DNA of 64,000 nt from Anagrus nilaparvatae (GCA_022575985.1 JAKSXM010000302.1:1-64000); one strand, 5' to 3'. Counted from the stretch's first letter, positions 36,230 through 48,560 are shown. The notes: a model not told the origin generated them from the letters alone. Made by a program: numbers and translations.

Positions 36230-37053
36230 CTGATCATGTCATCCCACCTGGCCGAGTTGAAAGCGTTTTTGACGTCCAGCGTTACTAGAAGGACGTCCTT
36301 GCGAATTGCAGGCCGCTTTTCCCTCTCAGCCTCTACGGTATCCACGACATGCCGAATGGCATCTAACGTGGAATGCCCTTCACGAAAACCATGCTGCTCC
36401 TCAGAGAGACCACCGCACTCCTCGATTGCCCTTCTGAGCCTTGCCCGGAGCAAGCTCTCCAAAACCTTACCAATGGTGCGTGTCGCATGTTCCCTTGGAG
36501 AACCTTGAACATTTTCGGTGACACCTGCTTCTCGCCACAGCCAGAGCCTCCCGATAACTGGGGCAGTTTACCTCTCCAGGATAAAGCTCCGTGGAGCACT
36601 TATCCTTTCTGGTTTTACAGAGGAAGCACTCAGGCTTATCCTTGCTGCACTCTATCCTCTTATGGCCATCTTCACCACACTTTAAACACGCCTTACTTCT
36701 GTCTGGGCCTTTGCAGACATATTGGCTATGTCCATAACCCAGAAACTTGTAGCAGCGCCTCACGTCTGCACGAAGGCGCACTCAACTTGATGTCCAGCCA
36801 ATCTGGATGTTGCCCTTTTTGGCCAGGCGTAGAGCGTCGGCCTCAAGAAGGTCCACCACGGCCATCTGGCTTTTTGTGCCTTTGGTTTTGAAAATGGAAA
36901 CCTCGAATAGGTTTCCATTTTCGACACCTATGGCCTTGGCAAGAGCTGCCTGAATCTCCTGTTTTTTCGTGACCCCATCCAAATCTCAAATTTCGAGTTT
37001 TAGTGTCGGGATCAAGTCACGAACATTCGACTCAGGGCCCGTGACTGACTTCA
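36230..37053 (-). mobile_element. R1-like fragment, copy 12 (long form)
   Basis: Long-form partner of copy 6. Gag has the shared TGA, TGA at WTSS(R) and CYKF. Private changes are MDGVTKKQ in Gag, and IEECGG and HSTLDAI in the RT. The RT block A (LDVKNAFNSARWDDMI) is intact, but block C is absent as in every copy. Confidence 0.9.
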
Positions 37054-38033
37054 AACTCTATTAAACTATTTATATAATTTTTCTTAAGCTCTATCACTTG
37101 GTGGGCCGTATTAATTTGAGATTTTATATATTTTTATATTATTAGTAAACTTGGTTTATAAACAATTTCAACTAATTCTATTGGTTTTATGAAAATGGAA
37201 CCAAATTTTTAAAATAATAATTTTAAAACTTAGTTAAACTATTTATGACATTTTTTCTTGCTGAATAGCCTGGTAAACCGTTTTAATTTTAGATATTCTT
37301 TATTTTAAATATTTTTGCTTTATTATTAAACTTGGTTTATAAATAATTTTAACCTATTCATATTGTTATATGAAAGTGGAACCCTGCTACTAAAATAGCA
37401 AAAATTTTAAAACTCTCTTTAACTATTTATATAATTTTTATTAAGCTCTATCACTTGTTGGACCGTATTAATTTGAGATTTTCTCTATTTAATATATTAT
37501 TATATTATTAGTAAACTTGGTTTATAAAGAATTTCAACTAATTCTATTGGTTTTATGAAAATGGAACCAAATTTTTAAAATAATAATTTTAAAACTTAGT
37601 TAAACTATTTATGACATTTTTTCTTGCTGTATAGCCTAGTAGACCGTATTAATTTTAGATATTCTATATTTTAAATATTGTTGCATTATTAGTAAACTAG
37701 GTTTATAAATAATTTTAACCAATTCATACTGTTATATGAAAGTGGAACCCTACTATTAAAATAGCAAACATTTTAAAACTCTCTTAAACTATTTATATAA
37801 TTTTTCATAAGCTCTATCACTTTGTGGGCCGTATTAATTTAAGATTTTCTCTATTTTAAATATTTTTATAGTATTAGTAAACTTGGTTTATAAATAATTT
37901 CAACTTATTCTATTGGTTTTATGAAAATGGAACCAAATTTTTAAAATAATAATGTTAAAACTTAGTTAAACTATTTAAGATATTTTTTCTTGCTGTATAG
38001 CCTAGTAGACCGTATTAATCTTAGATATTCTTT
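37054..38033. repeat. Satellite segment between copies 12 and 13
   Basis: A tail, B, A (37267, TTTTTGCTTTATTATTAAAC), B, A, B and the first 35 bp of A. The 767 bp from 37267 to copy 13 match 8594-9360 in order and length. No coding potential. Confidence 0.9.
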
Positions 38034-38713
38034 ATGCCCTTCACGAAAACCATGCTGCTCCTCAGAGAGACCACCGCCCTCCTCGATTGCCCTTCTGAGC
38101 CTTGCCCGGAGCAAGCTCTCCAAAACCTTACCAATGGTGCGTGTCGCATGTTCCCTTGGAGAACATTGAACATTTTCGATGACACCTGCTTCTCGCCACA
38201 GCCAGAGCCTCCCGATAATTGGGGCAGTTTACCTCTAAAGGATAAAGCTCCGTGGAGCACTTAAACTTTCTGGTTTTACAGAGGAAGCACTCAGGCTTAT
38301 CCTTGCTGCACTCTATCCTCTTATGGCCATCTTCACCACACTTTAAACACGCCTTACTTCTGTCTGGGCCTTTGCAGACATATTAGCTATGTCCATAACC
38401 AGACACTTGTAGCAGCGCCTCACGTCTGCACGGAGGCGCACTCTACTCGATGTCCAGCCGATCTGGATTTTGCGCTTTTTGGCCAGGCGTAGAGCGTCGG
38501 CCTCAAGAAGGTCCACCACGGCCATCTGGCTTTTTGTGCCTTTGGTTTTGAAAATGGACACCTCGAATAGGTCTCCATTTTCGACACCTATGGCCTTGGC
38601 AAGAGCTGCCTGAATCTCCTGTTCTTTCGTGACCCCATCCAAATCTCAAATTTCGAGTTTTAGTGTCGGTATCAAGTCACGAACATTCGACTCAGGGCCC
38701 GTGACTGACTTCA
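38034..38713 (-). mobile_element. R1-like fragment, copy 13 (short form, S1)
   Basis: S1 short form of 680 bp. A 1-nt deletion (ATAACCAGACA where others read ATAACCCAGACA) shifts the Gag frame just before the first zinc knuckle is complete (CYKCLVMDIAN). The TAA characteristic of S1 is present in the original frame. TTGGAGAACATTG is a private change. Confidence 0.9.
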
Positions 38714-39327
38714 AACTCTATTAAACTATTTATATAATTTTTCTTAAGCTCTATCACTTGGTGGGCCGTATTAATTTGAGATTTTATATATTTTTATATT
38801 ATTAGTAAACTTGGTTTATAAACAATTTCAACTAATTCTATTGGTTTTATGAAAATGGAACCAAATTTTTAAAATAATAATTTTAAAACTTAGTTAAACT
38901 ATTTATGACATTTTTTCTTGCTGTATAGCCGAGTAGACCGTATTAATTTTAGATATTCTATATTTTAAATATTGTTGCATTATTAGTAAACTAGGTTTAT
39001 AAATAATTTTAACCAATTCATTTTGTTATATGAAAGTGGAACCCTACTACTAAAAAAGCAAACATTTTAAAACTCTCTAAAGCTATTTATATAATTTTTC
39101 TTAAGCTCTATCACTTTGTGGGCCGTATTAGTTTAAGATTTTCTCTATTTTAAATATTTTTATATTATTAGTAAACTTGGTTTATAAATAATTTCAACTT
39201 ATTCTATTGGTTTTATGAAAATGGAACCAAATTTTTAAAATAATAATGTTAAAACTTAGTTAAACTATTTAAGATATTTTTTCTTGCTGTATAGCCTAGG
39301 AGACCGTATTAATCTTAGATATTCTTT
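38714..39327. repeat. Satellite segment between copies 13 and 14
   Basis: A tail, B, A with AGCCGAGTAGACC (38927), B with GTATTAGTTTAAG, and the first 35 bp of A. The AGCCGAG A and GTATTAG B pair recurs at 40588 and in the 6-kb blocks. This links the retro domain to the pure arrays. Confidence 0.9.
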
Positions 39328-40008
39328 ATGCCCTTCACGAAAACCATGCTGCTCCTCAGAGAGACCACCGCCCTCCTCGATTGCCCTTCTGAGCCTTGCC
39401 CGGAGCAAGCTCTCCAAAACCTTACCAATGGTGCGTGTCGCATGTTCCCTTGGAGAACCTTGAACATTTTCGATGACACGTGCTTCTCGCCACAGCCAGA
39501 GCCTCCCGATAACTGGGGCAGTTTACCTCTCCAGGATAAAGCTCCGTGGAGCACTTATCCTTTCTGGTTTTACAGAGGAAGAACTCAGGCTTATCCTTGC
39601 TGCACTCTATCCTCTTATGGCCATCTTCACCACACTTTAAACACGCTTTACTTCTGTCTGGGTCTTTGCAGACATATTGGCTATGTCCATAACCCAGACA
39701 CTTGTAGCAGCGCCTCACGTCTGCACGGAGGCGCACTCAACTTGTTCTCCAGCCGATCTGGATTTTGCCCTTTTTGGCCAGGCGTAGAGCGTCGGCCTCA
39801 AGAAGGTCCACCACGGCCATCTGGCTTTTTGTGCCTTTGGTTTTGAAAATGGACACCTCGAATAGGTCTCCATTTTCGACACCTATGGCCTTGGCAAGAG
39901 CTGCCTGAATCTCCTGTTCTTTCGTGACCCCATCCAAATCTCAAATTTCGAGTTTTAGTGTCGGGATCAAGTCACGAACATTCGACTCAGGGCCCGTGAC
40001 TGACTTCA
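39328..40008 (-). mobile_element. R1-like fragment, copy 14 (short junction, mixed body)
   Basis: Short-form junction, but the body resembles long copies 1 and 10 (TTCGATGACAC, CCGATCTGGATTTTGCCC, TTATCCTTTCTGG). It also has the AGA-to-TGA change (Gag WRTS then stop) otherwise seen in copies 5, 6, 11, 12 and 15. Private changes are EFFLC in the third Cys motif, CACGTGCTTC and GAAGAACTCAGG. It looks like a recombinant. Confidence 0.88.
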
Positions 40009-43000
40009 AACTCTATTAAACTATTTATATAATTTTTCTTAAGCTCTATCACTTGGTGGGCCGTATTAATTTGAGATTTTATATATTTTTATATTATTAG
40101 TAAACTTGGTTTATAAACAATTTCAACTAATTCTATTGGTTTTATGAAAATGGAACCAAATTTTTAAAATAATAATTTTAAAACTTAGTTAAACTATTTA
40201 TGACATTTTTTCTTGCTGTATAGCCTAGTAGACCGTATTAATTTTAGATATTCTATATTTTAAATATTGTTGCATTATTAGTAAACTAGGTTTATTAATA
40301 ATTTTAACCAATTCATATTGTTATATAAAAGTGGAACCCTGCTACTAAAATAGCAAAAATTTTAAAACTCTCTTTAACTATTTATATAATTTTTATTAAG
40401 CTCTATCACTTGTTGGACCGTATTAATTTGTGATTTTCTCTATTTAAAATATTATTATATTATTAGTAAACTTGGTTTATAAAGAATTTCCACTAATTCT
40501 ATTGGTTTTATGAAAATGGAACCAAATTTTTAAAATAATAATTTTAAAACTTAGTTAAACTATTTATGACATTTTTTCTTGCTGTATAGCCGAGTAGACC
40601 GTATTAATTTTAGATATTCTATATTTTAAATATTGTTGCATTATTAGTAAACTAGGTTTATAAATAATTTTAACCAATTCATTTTGTTATATGAAAGTGG
40701 AACCCTACTACTAAAAAAGCAAACATTTTAAAACTCTCTAAAGCTATTTATATAATTTTTCTTAAGCTCTATCACTTTGTGGGCCGTATTAGTTTAAGAT
40801 TTTCTCTATTTTAAATATTTTTATATTATTAGTAAACTTGGTTTATAAATAATTTCAACTTATTCTATTGGTTTTATGAAAATGGAACCAAATTTTTAAA
40901 ATAATAATCTTAAAACTTAGTTAAACTATTTATGACATTTGTTCTTGCTGTATAGCCTAGTAGACCGTATTAATTTTAGATATTCTTTATTTTAAATATT
41001 ATTTCATAATTAGTAAACTTGGTTTATAAATAATTTTAACCAATTCAAATGGTTTTATGAAAGTGGAATCTTACTACTAAAATAGCAAAAATATTAAAAC
41101 TCTATTAAACTATTTATATAATTTTTATTAAGCTCTATCACTTTGTGCGCCGAATTAATTTGAGATTTTCTCTATTTAAAATATTTTTATATTTTTTGTA
41201 AACTTGGTTTATAAACAATTTCAACTAATTCTATTGGTTTTATGAAAATGGAACCAAATTTTTAAAATAATAATCTTAAAACTTAGTTAAACTATTTATG
41301 ACATTTGTTCTTGCTGTATAGCCTAGTAGACCGTATTAATTTTAGATATTCTTTATTTTAAATATTATTTCATAATTAGTAAACTTGGTTTATAAATAAT
41401 TTTAACCAATTCATATTGTTATATAAAAGTGGAACCCTGCTACTAAAATAGCAAAAATTTTAAAACTCTCTTTAACTATTTATATAATTTTTATTAAGCT
41501 CTATCACTTGTTGGACCGTATTAATTTGTGATTTTCTCTATTTAAAATATTATTATATTATTAGTAAACTTGGTTTATAAAGAATTTCCACTAATTCTAT
41601 TGGTTTTATGAAAATGGAACCAAATTTTTAAAATAATAATTTTAAAACTTAGTTAAACTATTTATGACATTTTTTCTTGCTGTATAGCCTAGTAGACCGT
41701 ATTAATTTTAGATATTCTATATTTTAAATATTGTTGCATTATTAGTAAACTAGGTTTATAATAAATTTTAACCAATTCATATTGTTATATGAAAGTGGAA
41801 CCCTACTATTAAAATAGCAAACATTTTAAAACTCTCTTAAACTATTTATATAATTTTTCTTAAGCTCTATCACTTTGTGGGCCGTATTCATTTAAGATTT
41901 TCTCTATTTTAAATATTTTTATATTATTAGTAAACTTGGTTTATAAATAATTTCAACTTATTCTATTGGTTTTATGAAAATGGAACCAAATTTTTAAAAT
42001 AATAATGATAAAACTTAGTTAAACTATTTATGATATTTTTTCTTGCTGTATAGCCTAGTAGACCGTATTAATTTTAGATATTCTTTATTTTAAATATTAT
42101 TTCATAATTAGTAAACTTGGTTTATAAATAATTTTAACCAATTCAAATGGTTTTATCAAAGTGGAACCAAATTTCTAAAAAAATAATAATTTTAAAACTT
42201 AGTTAAACTATTAATGACATTTCTTTTTGCTCTAAAGCCTGGTAAACCATTTTAATTTTAGATATTCTTTATTTTAAGTATTGTTGCATTATTAATAAAC
42301 TTGGTTTATAAATAATATTAACCAATTCAAATTGTTTTATGAAAGTGGAATCTTACTACTACAATAGCAAAAATTTTTAAACTCTATTAAACTATTTATA
42401 TAATTTTTATTAAGCTCTATCACTTGGTGGGCCGTATTAATTTGAGATTTTCTCTATTTATAATATTTTTATATTATTTGTAAACTTGGTTTATAAAGAA
42501 TTTCCACTAATTCTATTGGTTTTATGAAAATGGAACCAAATTTTTAAAATAATAATTTTAAAACTTAGTTAAACTATTTATGACATTTTTTCTTGCTGTA
42601 AAGCCTGGTAAACCATTTTAATTTTAGATATTCTTTATTTTAAGTATTGTTGCATTATTAATAAACTTGGTTTATAAATAATTTTAACCAATTCAAATGG
42701 TTTTATGAAAGTGGAATCTTACTACTAAAAAAGCAAACATTTTAAAACTCTCTAAAACTATTTATATAATTTTTCTTAAGCTCTATCACTTTGTGGGCCG
42801 TATTAGTTTAAGATTTTCTCTATTTTAAATATTTTTATATTATTAGTAAACTTGGTTTATAAATAATTTCAACTTATTCTATTGGTTTTATGAAAATGGA
42901 ACCAAATTTTTAAAATAATAATCTTAAAACTTAGTTAAACTATTTATGACATTTGTTCTTGCTGTATAGCCTAGTAGACCGTATTAATTTTAGATATTCT

Positions 43001-43404
43001 TTATTTTAAATATTATTTCATAATTAGTAAACTTGGTTTATAAATAATTTTTACCAATTCAAATGGTTTTATGAAAGTGGAATCTTACTACTAAAATAGC
43101 AAAAATATTAAAACTCTATTAAACTATTTATATAATTTTTATTAAGCTCTATCACTTTGTGCGCCGAATTAATTTGAGATTTTCTCTATTTAAAATATTT
43201 TTATATTTTTTGTAAACTTGGTTTATAAACAATTTCAACTAATTCTATTGGTTTTATGAAAATGGAACCAAATTTTTAAAAAAATAATTTTAAAACTTAG
43301 TTAAACTATTTATGACATTTTTTCTTGCTGTATAGCCTAGTAGACCGTATTAATCTTAGATATTCTTTATTTTAAATATTGTTGGATTATTAATAAAATT
43401 GGTT
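40009..43404. repeat. Satellite segment between copies 14 and 15
   Basis: 3.4 kb of A/B/C satellite made of pieces that match the pure arrays: GTGCGCCG registers at 41145 and 43159 and AGCCGAG at 40588. The retroposon empty site is at 42426. It ends with 71 bp of A before copy 15. No coding potential. Confidence 0.92.
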
Positions 43405-44228
43405 CTGATCATGTCATCCCACCTGGCCGAGTTGAAAGCGTTTTTGACGTCCAGCGTTACTAGAAGGACGTCCTTGCGAATTGCAGGCCGCTTTTCCCTC
43501 TCAGCCTCTACGGTATCCACGACATGCCGAATGGCATCTATCGTGGAATGCCCTTCACGAAAACCATGCTGCTCCTCAGAGAGACCACCGCCCTCCTCGA
43601 TTGCCCTTCTGAGCCTTGCCCGGAGCAAGCTCTCCAAAACCTTACCAATGGTGCGTGTCGCATGTTCCCTTGGAGAACCTTGAACATTTTCGGTGACACC
43701 TGCTTCTCGCCGCAGCCAGAGCCTCCCGATAACTGGGGCAGTTTACCTCTCCAGGATAAAGCTCCGTGGAGCACTTATCCTTTCTGGTTTTACAGAGGAA
43801 GCACTCAGGCTTATCCTTGCTGCACTGTATCCTCTTATGGCCATCTTCACCACACTTTAAACACGCCTTACTTCTGTCTGGGCCTTTGCAGACTTATTGG
43901 CTATGTCCATAACCCAGAAACTTGTAGCAGCGCCTCACGTCTGCACGGAGGCGCACTCAACTTGATGTCCAGCCAATCTGGATGTTGCCCTTCTTGGCCA
44001 GGCGTAGAGCGTCGGCCTCAAGAAGGTCCACCACGGCCATCTGGCTTTTTGTGCCTTTGGTTTTGAAAATGGAAACCTCGAATAGGTTTCCATTTTCGAC
44101 ACCTATGGCCTTGGCAAGAGCTGCCTGAATCTCCTGTTCTTTCGTGACCCCATCCAAATCTCAAATTTCGAGTTTTAGTGTCGGGATCAAGTCACGAACA
44201 TTCGACTCAGGGCCCGTGACTGACTTCA
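43405..44228 (-). mobile_element. R1-like fragment, copy 15 (long form)
   Basis: Long-form copy. Gag has the shared TGA, TGA at WTSS(R) and a private TAA in the first knuckle (CAGACTTATTGG, Tyr to stop). The RT segment is open through LDVKNAFNSARWDDMI. It shares CGCCGCAGCC with truncated copy 3, so those two are close relatives. Confidence 0.9.
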
Positions 44229-45610
44229 AACTCTATTAAACTATTTATATAATTTTTCTTAAGCTCTATCACTTGGTGGGCCGTATTAATTTGAGATTTT
44301 ATATATTTTTATATTATTAGTAAACTTGGTTTATAAACAATTTCAACTAATTCTATTGGTTTTATGAAAATGGAACCAAATTTTTAAAATAATAATTTTA
44401 AAACTTAGTTAAACTATTTATGACATTTTTTCTTGCTGTATAGCCTGGTAAACCGTTTTAATTTTAGATATTCTTTATTTTAAATATTTTTGCTTTATTA
44501 GTAAACTTGGTTTATAAATAATTTTAACCTATTCATATTGTTATATGAAAGTGGAATCCTGCTACTAAAATAGCAAAAATTTTAAAACTCTCTTTAACTA
44601 TTTATATAGTTTTTATTAAGCTCTATCACTTGTTGGACCGTATTAATTTGAGATTTTCTCTATTTTATATATTTTTATATTATTAGTAAACTTGGTTTAT
44701 AAACAATTTCAACTAATTCTATTGGTTTTATGAAAATGGAACCAAATTTTTAAAATAATAATTTTAAAACTTAGTTAAACTATTTATGAAATTTTTTCTT
44801 GCTGTATAGCCTGGTAAACCGTTTTAATTTTAGATATTCTTTATTTTAAATATTTTTGCTTTATTAGTAAACTTGGTTTATAAATAATTTTATCCAATTC
44901 ATACTGTTATATGAAAGTGGAACCCTACTACTAAAAAAGCAAACATTTTAAAACTCTCTAAAACTATTTATATAATTTTTCTTAAGCTCTATCACTTTGT
45001 GGGCCGTATTAATTTAAGATTTTCTCTATTTTAAATATTTTTATATTATTAGTAAACTTGGTTTATAAATAATTTCAACTTATTCTATTGGTTTTATGAA
45101 AATGGAACCAAATTTTTAAAATAATAATCTTAAAACTTAGTTAAACTATTTATGACATTTGTTCTTGCTGTATAGCCTAGTAGACCGTATTAATTTTAGA
45201 TATTCTTTATTTTAAATATTATTTCATAATTAGTAAACTTGGTTTATAAATAATTTTAACCAATTCAAATGGTTTTATGAAAGTGGAATCTTACTACTAA
45301 AATAGCAAAAATATTAAAACTCTATTAAACTATTTATATAATTTTTATTAAGCTCTATCACTTTGTGCGCCGAATTAATTTGAGATTTTGTCTAATTAAA
45401 ATATTTTTATATTTTTTGTAAACTTGGTTTATAAACAATTTCAACTAATTCTATTGGTTTTATGAAAATGGAACCAAATTTTTAAAAAAATAATTTTAAA
45501 ACTTAGTTAAACTATTTATGACATTTTTTCTTGCTGTATAGCCTAGTAGACCGTATTAATCTTAGATATTCTTTATTTTAAATATTGTTGGATTATTAAT
45601 AAAATTGGTT
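44229..45610. repeat. Satellite segment between copies 15 and 16
   Basis: A tail, then A/B monomers including two TTTTTGCTTTATTAG A units, a GTGCGCCG B (45365) and 71 bp of A. No coding potential. Confidence 0.9.
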
Positions 45611-46434
45611 CTGATCATGTCATCCCACCTGGCCGAGTTGAAAGCGTTTTTGACGTCCAGCGTTACTAGAAGGACGTCCTTGCGAATTGCAGGCCGCTTT
45701 TCCCTCTCAGCCTCTACGGTATCCACGACATGATGAATGGCGTCTATCGTGGAATGCCCTTCACGAAAACCATGCTGCTCCTCAGAGAGACCACCGCCCT
45801 CCTCGATTGCCCTTCTGAGCCTTGCCCGGAGCAAGCTCTCCAAAACCTTACCAATGGTGCGTGTCGCATGTTCCCTTGGAGAACCTTGAACATTTTCGGT
45901 GACACCTGCTTCTCGCCACAGCCAGAGCCTCCCGATAACTGAAGCAGTTTACCTCTCCAGGATAAAGCTCCGTGGAGCACTTATCCTTTCTGGTTTTACA
46001 GAGGAAGCACTCAGGCTTATCCTTGCTGCACTCTATCCTCTTATGGCCATCTTCACCACACTTTAAACACGCCGTACTTCTGTCTGGGCCTTTGCAGACA
46101 TATTGGCTATGTCCATAACCCAGAAACTTGTAGCAGCGCCTCACGTCTGCACGGAGGCGCACTCTACTTGATGTCCAGCCAATCTTGATGTTGCCCTTTT
46201 TGGCCAGGCGTAGAGCGTCGGCCTCAAGAAGGTCCACCACGGCCATCTGGCTTTTTGTGCCTTTGGTTTTGAAAATGGAAACCTCGAATAGGTTTCCATT
46301 TTCGACACCTATGGCCTTGGCAAGAGCTGCCTGAATCTCCTGTTCTTTCGTGACCCCATCCAAATCTCAAATTTCGAGTTTTAGTGTCGGGATCAAGTCA
46401 CGAACATTCGACTCAGGGCCCGTGACTGACTTCA
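45611..46434 (-). mobile_element. R1-like fragment, copy 16 (long form)
   Basis: Long-form copy with canonical junctions and long-type variants (TTTTCGGTGACACC). It lacks the WTSS-stop change: the codon is AGA here (CACTCTACTTGATG). The RT segment reads HSTIDAIHHVVD and LDVKNAFNSARWDDMI. Private changes are CATGATGAATGG and GATAACTGAAGCAG. Confidence 0.9.
45848..46432 (-). pseudogene. ORF1 Gag C-terminal fragment (copy 16)
   Basis: Open for 171 codons after the shared TGA (downstream Met at 46361-46363). The first knuckle is damaged: CYKFLGYGHSQYVC has Phe at the second Cys. The second, CLKCGEDGHKRIEC, is intact. The third motif begins CFLC. The N-terminal part of Gag is missing, and the frame ends artificially at THHW past the ORF2 start. 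It is the only long reading frame among the late copies and probably survived by chance rather than selection, since its relatives have stops at four different places. Confidence 0.8.
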
Positions 46435-46708
46435 AACTCTATTAAACTATTTATATAATTTTTCTTAAGCTCTATCACTTGGTGGGCCGTATTAATTTGA
46501 GATTTTATATAGTTTTATATTATTAGTAAACTTGGTTTATAAACAATTTCAACTAATTCTATTGGTTTTATGAAAATGGAACCAAATTTTTAAAATAATA
46601 ATTTTAAAACTTAGTTAAACTATTTATGACATTTTTTCTTGCTGTATAGCCTGGTAAACCGTTTTAATTTTAGATATTCTTTATTTTAAATATTTTTGCT
46701 TTATTAGT
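46435..46708. repeat. Satellite segment before the solo-LTR-like insert
   Basis: A tail, short-form B and the start of an A monomer (AGCCTGGTAAACC at 46648), interrupted at TTATTAGT. The TAGT at 46705-46708 is the left copy of the target duplication. Confidence 0.9.
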
Positions 46709-47169
46709 TGTTATGATAATAAAATCATAATTTATTTATTATTAGTTAGGATATGATCTAGTGGTTATGATTGATAAATTAGATAAAAATTAAATTAATT
46801 TACTTACTCATTTAGTGTTGGTGATTAAAGAATAGACACTTAAATTCCGAATTTAAACAAAATAATTTTATTAACTGAAATTGACTTTACAGATTAATTT
46901 TAAAAAGCGAACTGAGCTGACTTTTATAATTTTTACATCCTTTTATATTTAATCTAATGAGGACAATTTATTTATAATATTGACAAATATGTTTGCGACA
47001 TTTGGTAATTCTTATTAATTTATAAAAATATTTGCTGATAAAACTGAGGTATTTGACATAATTAACAAAACTGCTTAAATAATGAAATTACAAATTTTGA
47101 AATCTTATAAAATAATTTAGAACATTCATTTAAAAGTAATTACGAAATATTGGGCGTTGGCGCATAACA
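46709..47169. mobile_element. Probable solo LTR, 461 bp, TG...CA ends, 4-bp target duplication
   Basis: Non-satellite AT-rich DNA beginning TGTTATGATAA and ending GCGCATAACA, giving a 7-bp terminal inverted repeat TGTTATG/CATAACA with TG...CA ends. It is flanked by TAGT on both sides (46705-46708 and 47170-47173). Two paralogous empty sites exist (the A monomers at 8594 and 37267). Each spans 767 bp from A start to the following retro copy. Here the distance is 1232 bp, the difference being 461 + 4. TG/CA termini with a 4-bp duplication fit an LTR left by recombination. A short DNA transposon is an alternative. There is no ORF; an AATAAA lies near the left end. Orientation is not determined. 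Confidence 0.75.
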
Positions 47170-47879
47170 TAGTAAACTTGGTTTATAAATAATTTTAACC
47201 TATTCATATTGTTATATGAAAGTGGAACCCTGCTACTAAAATAGCAAAAATTTTAAAACTCTCTTTAACTATTTATATAATTTTTATTAAGCTCTATCAC
47301 TTGTTGGACCGTATTAATTTGAGATTTTCTCTATTTAATATATTATTATATTATTAGTAAACTTGGTTTATAAAGAATTTCAACTAATTCTATTGGTTTT
47401 ATGAAAATGGAACCAAATTTTTAAAATAATAATTTTAAAACTTAGTTAAACTATGTATGAAATTTTTTCTTGCTGTATAGCCTAGTAGACCGTTTTAATT
47501 TTAGATATTCTATATTTTAAATATTGTTGCATTATTAGTAAACAAGGTTTATAAATAATTTTAACCAATTCATACTGTTATATGAAAGTGGAACCCTACT
47601 ATTAAAATAGCAAACATTTTAAAACTCTCTTAAACTATTTATATAATTTTTCATAAGCTCTATCACTTTGTGGGCCGTATTAATTTAAGATTTTCTCTAT
47701 TTTAAATATTTTTATAGTATTAGTAAACATGGTTTATAAATAATTTCAACTTATTCTATTGGTTTTATGAAAATGGAACCAAATTTTTAAAATAATAATG
47801 TTAAAACTTAGTTAAACTATTTAAGATATTTTTTCTTGCTGTATAGCCTAGTAGACCGTATTAATCTTAGATATTCTTT
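47170..47879. repeat. Satellite segment before copy 17
   Basis: Resumes TAGTAAACTTGG in the interrupted A monomer, then B, A, B and the first 35 bp of A. Same order as before copies 4 and 13. No coding potential. Confidence 0.9.
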
Positions 47880-48560
47880 ATGCCCTTCACGAAAACCATG
47901 CTGCTCCTCAGAGAGACCACCGCCCTCCTCAATTGCCCTTCTGAGCCTTGCCCGGAGCAAGCTCTCCAAAACCTAACCAATGGTGCGTGTCGCATGTTCC
48001 CTTGGAGAACTTTGAACATTTTCGATGACACCTGCTTCTCGCCACAGCCAGAGCCTCCCGATAATTGGGGCAGTTTACCTCTAAAGGATAAAGCTCCGTG
48101 GAGCACTTAAACTTTCTGGTTTTACAGAGGAAGCACTCAGGCTTATCCTTGCTGCACTCTATCCTCTTATGGCCATCTTCACCACACTTTAAACACGCCT
48201 TACTTCTGTCTGGGCCTTTGCAGACATATTAGCTATGTCCATAACCCAGACACTTGTAGCAGCGCCTCACGTCTGCACGGAGGCGCACTCTACTCGATGT
48301 CCAGCCGATCTGGATTTTGCGCTTTTTGGCCAGGCGTAGAGCGTCGGCCTCAAGAAGGTCCACCACGGCCATCTGGCTTTTTGTGCCTTTGGTTTTGAAA
48401 ATGGACACCTCGAATAGGTCTCCATTTTCGACACCTATGGCCTTGGCAAGAGCTGCCTGAATCTCCTGTTCTTTCGTGACCCCATCCAAATCTCAAATTT
48501 CGAGTTTTAGTGTCGGTATCAAGTCACGAACATTCGACTCAGGGCCCGTGACTTACTTCA
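47880..48560 (-). mobile_element. R1-like fragment, copy 17 (short form, S1)
   Basis: S1 short form with the knuckle TAA and CTAAAGGATAAAGC as in copies 7, 8 and 13. Private changes are CCTCAATTGCCC, AACCTAACCAATGG and GTGACTTACTTC. It is the last retro fragment; the following 15.4 kb have none. Confidence 0.9.
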
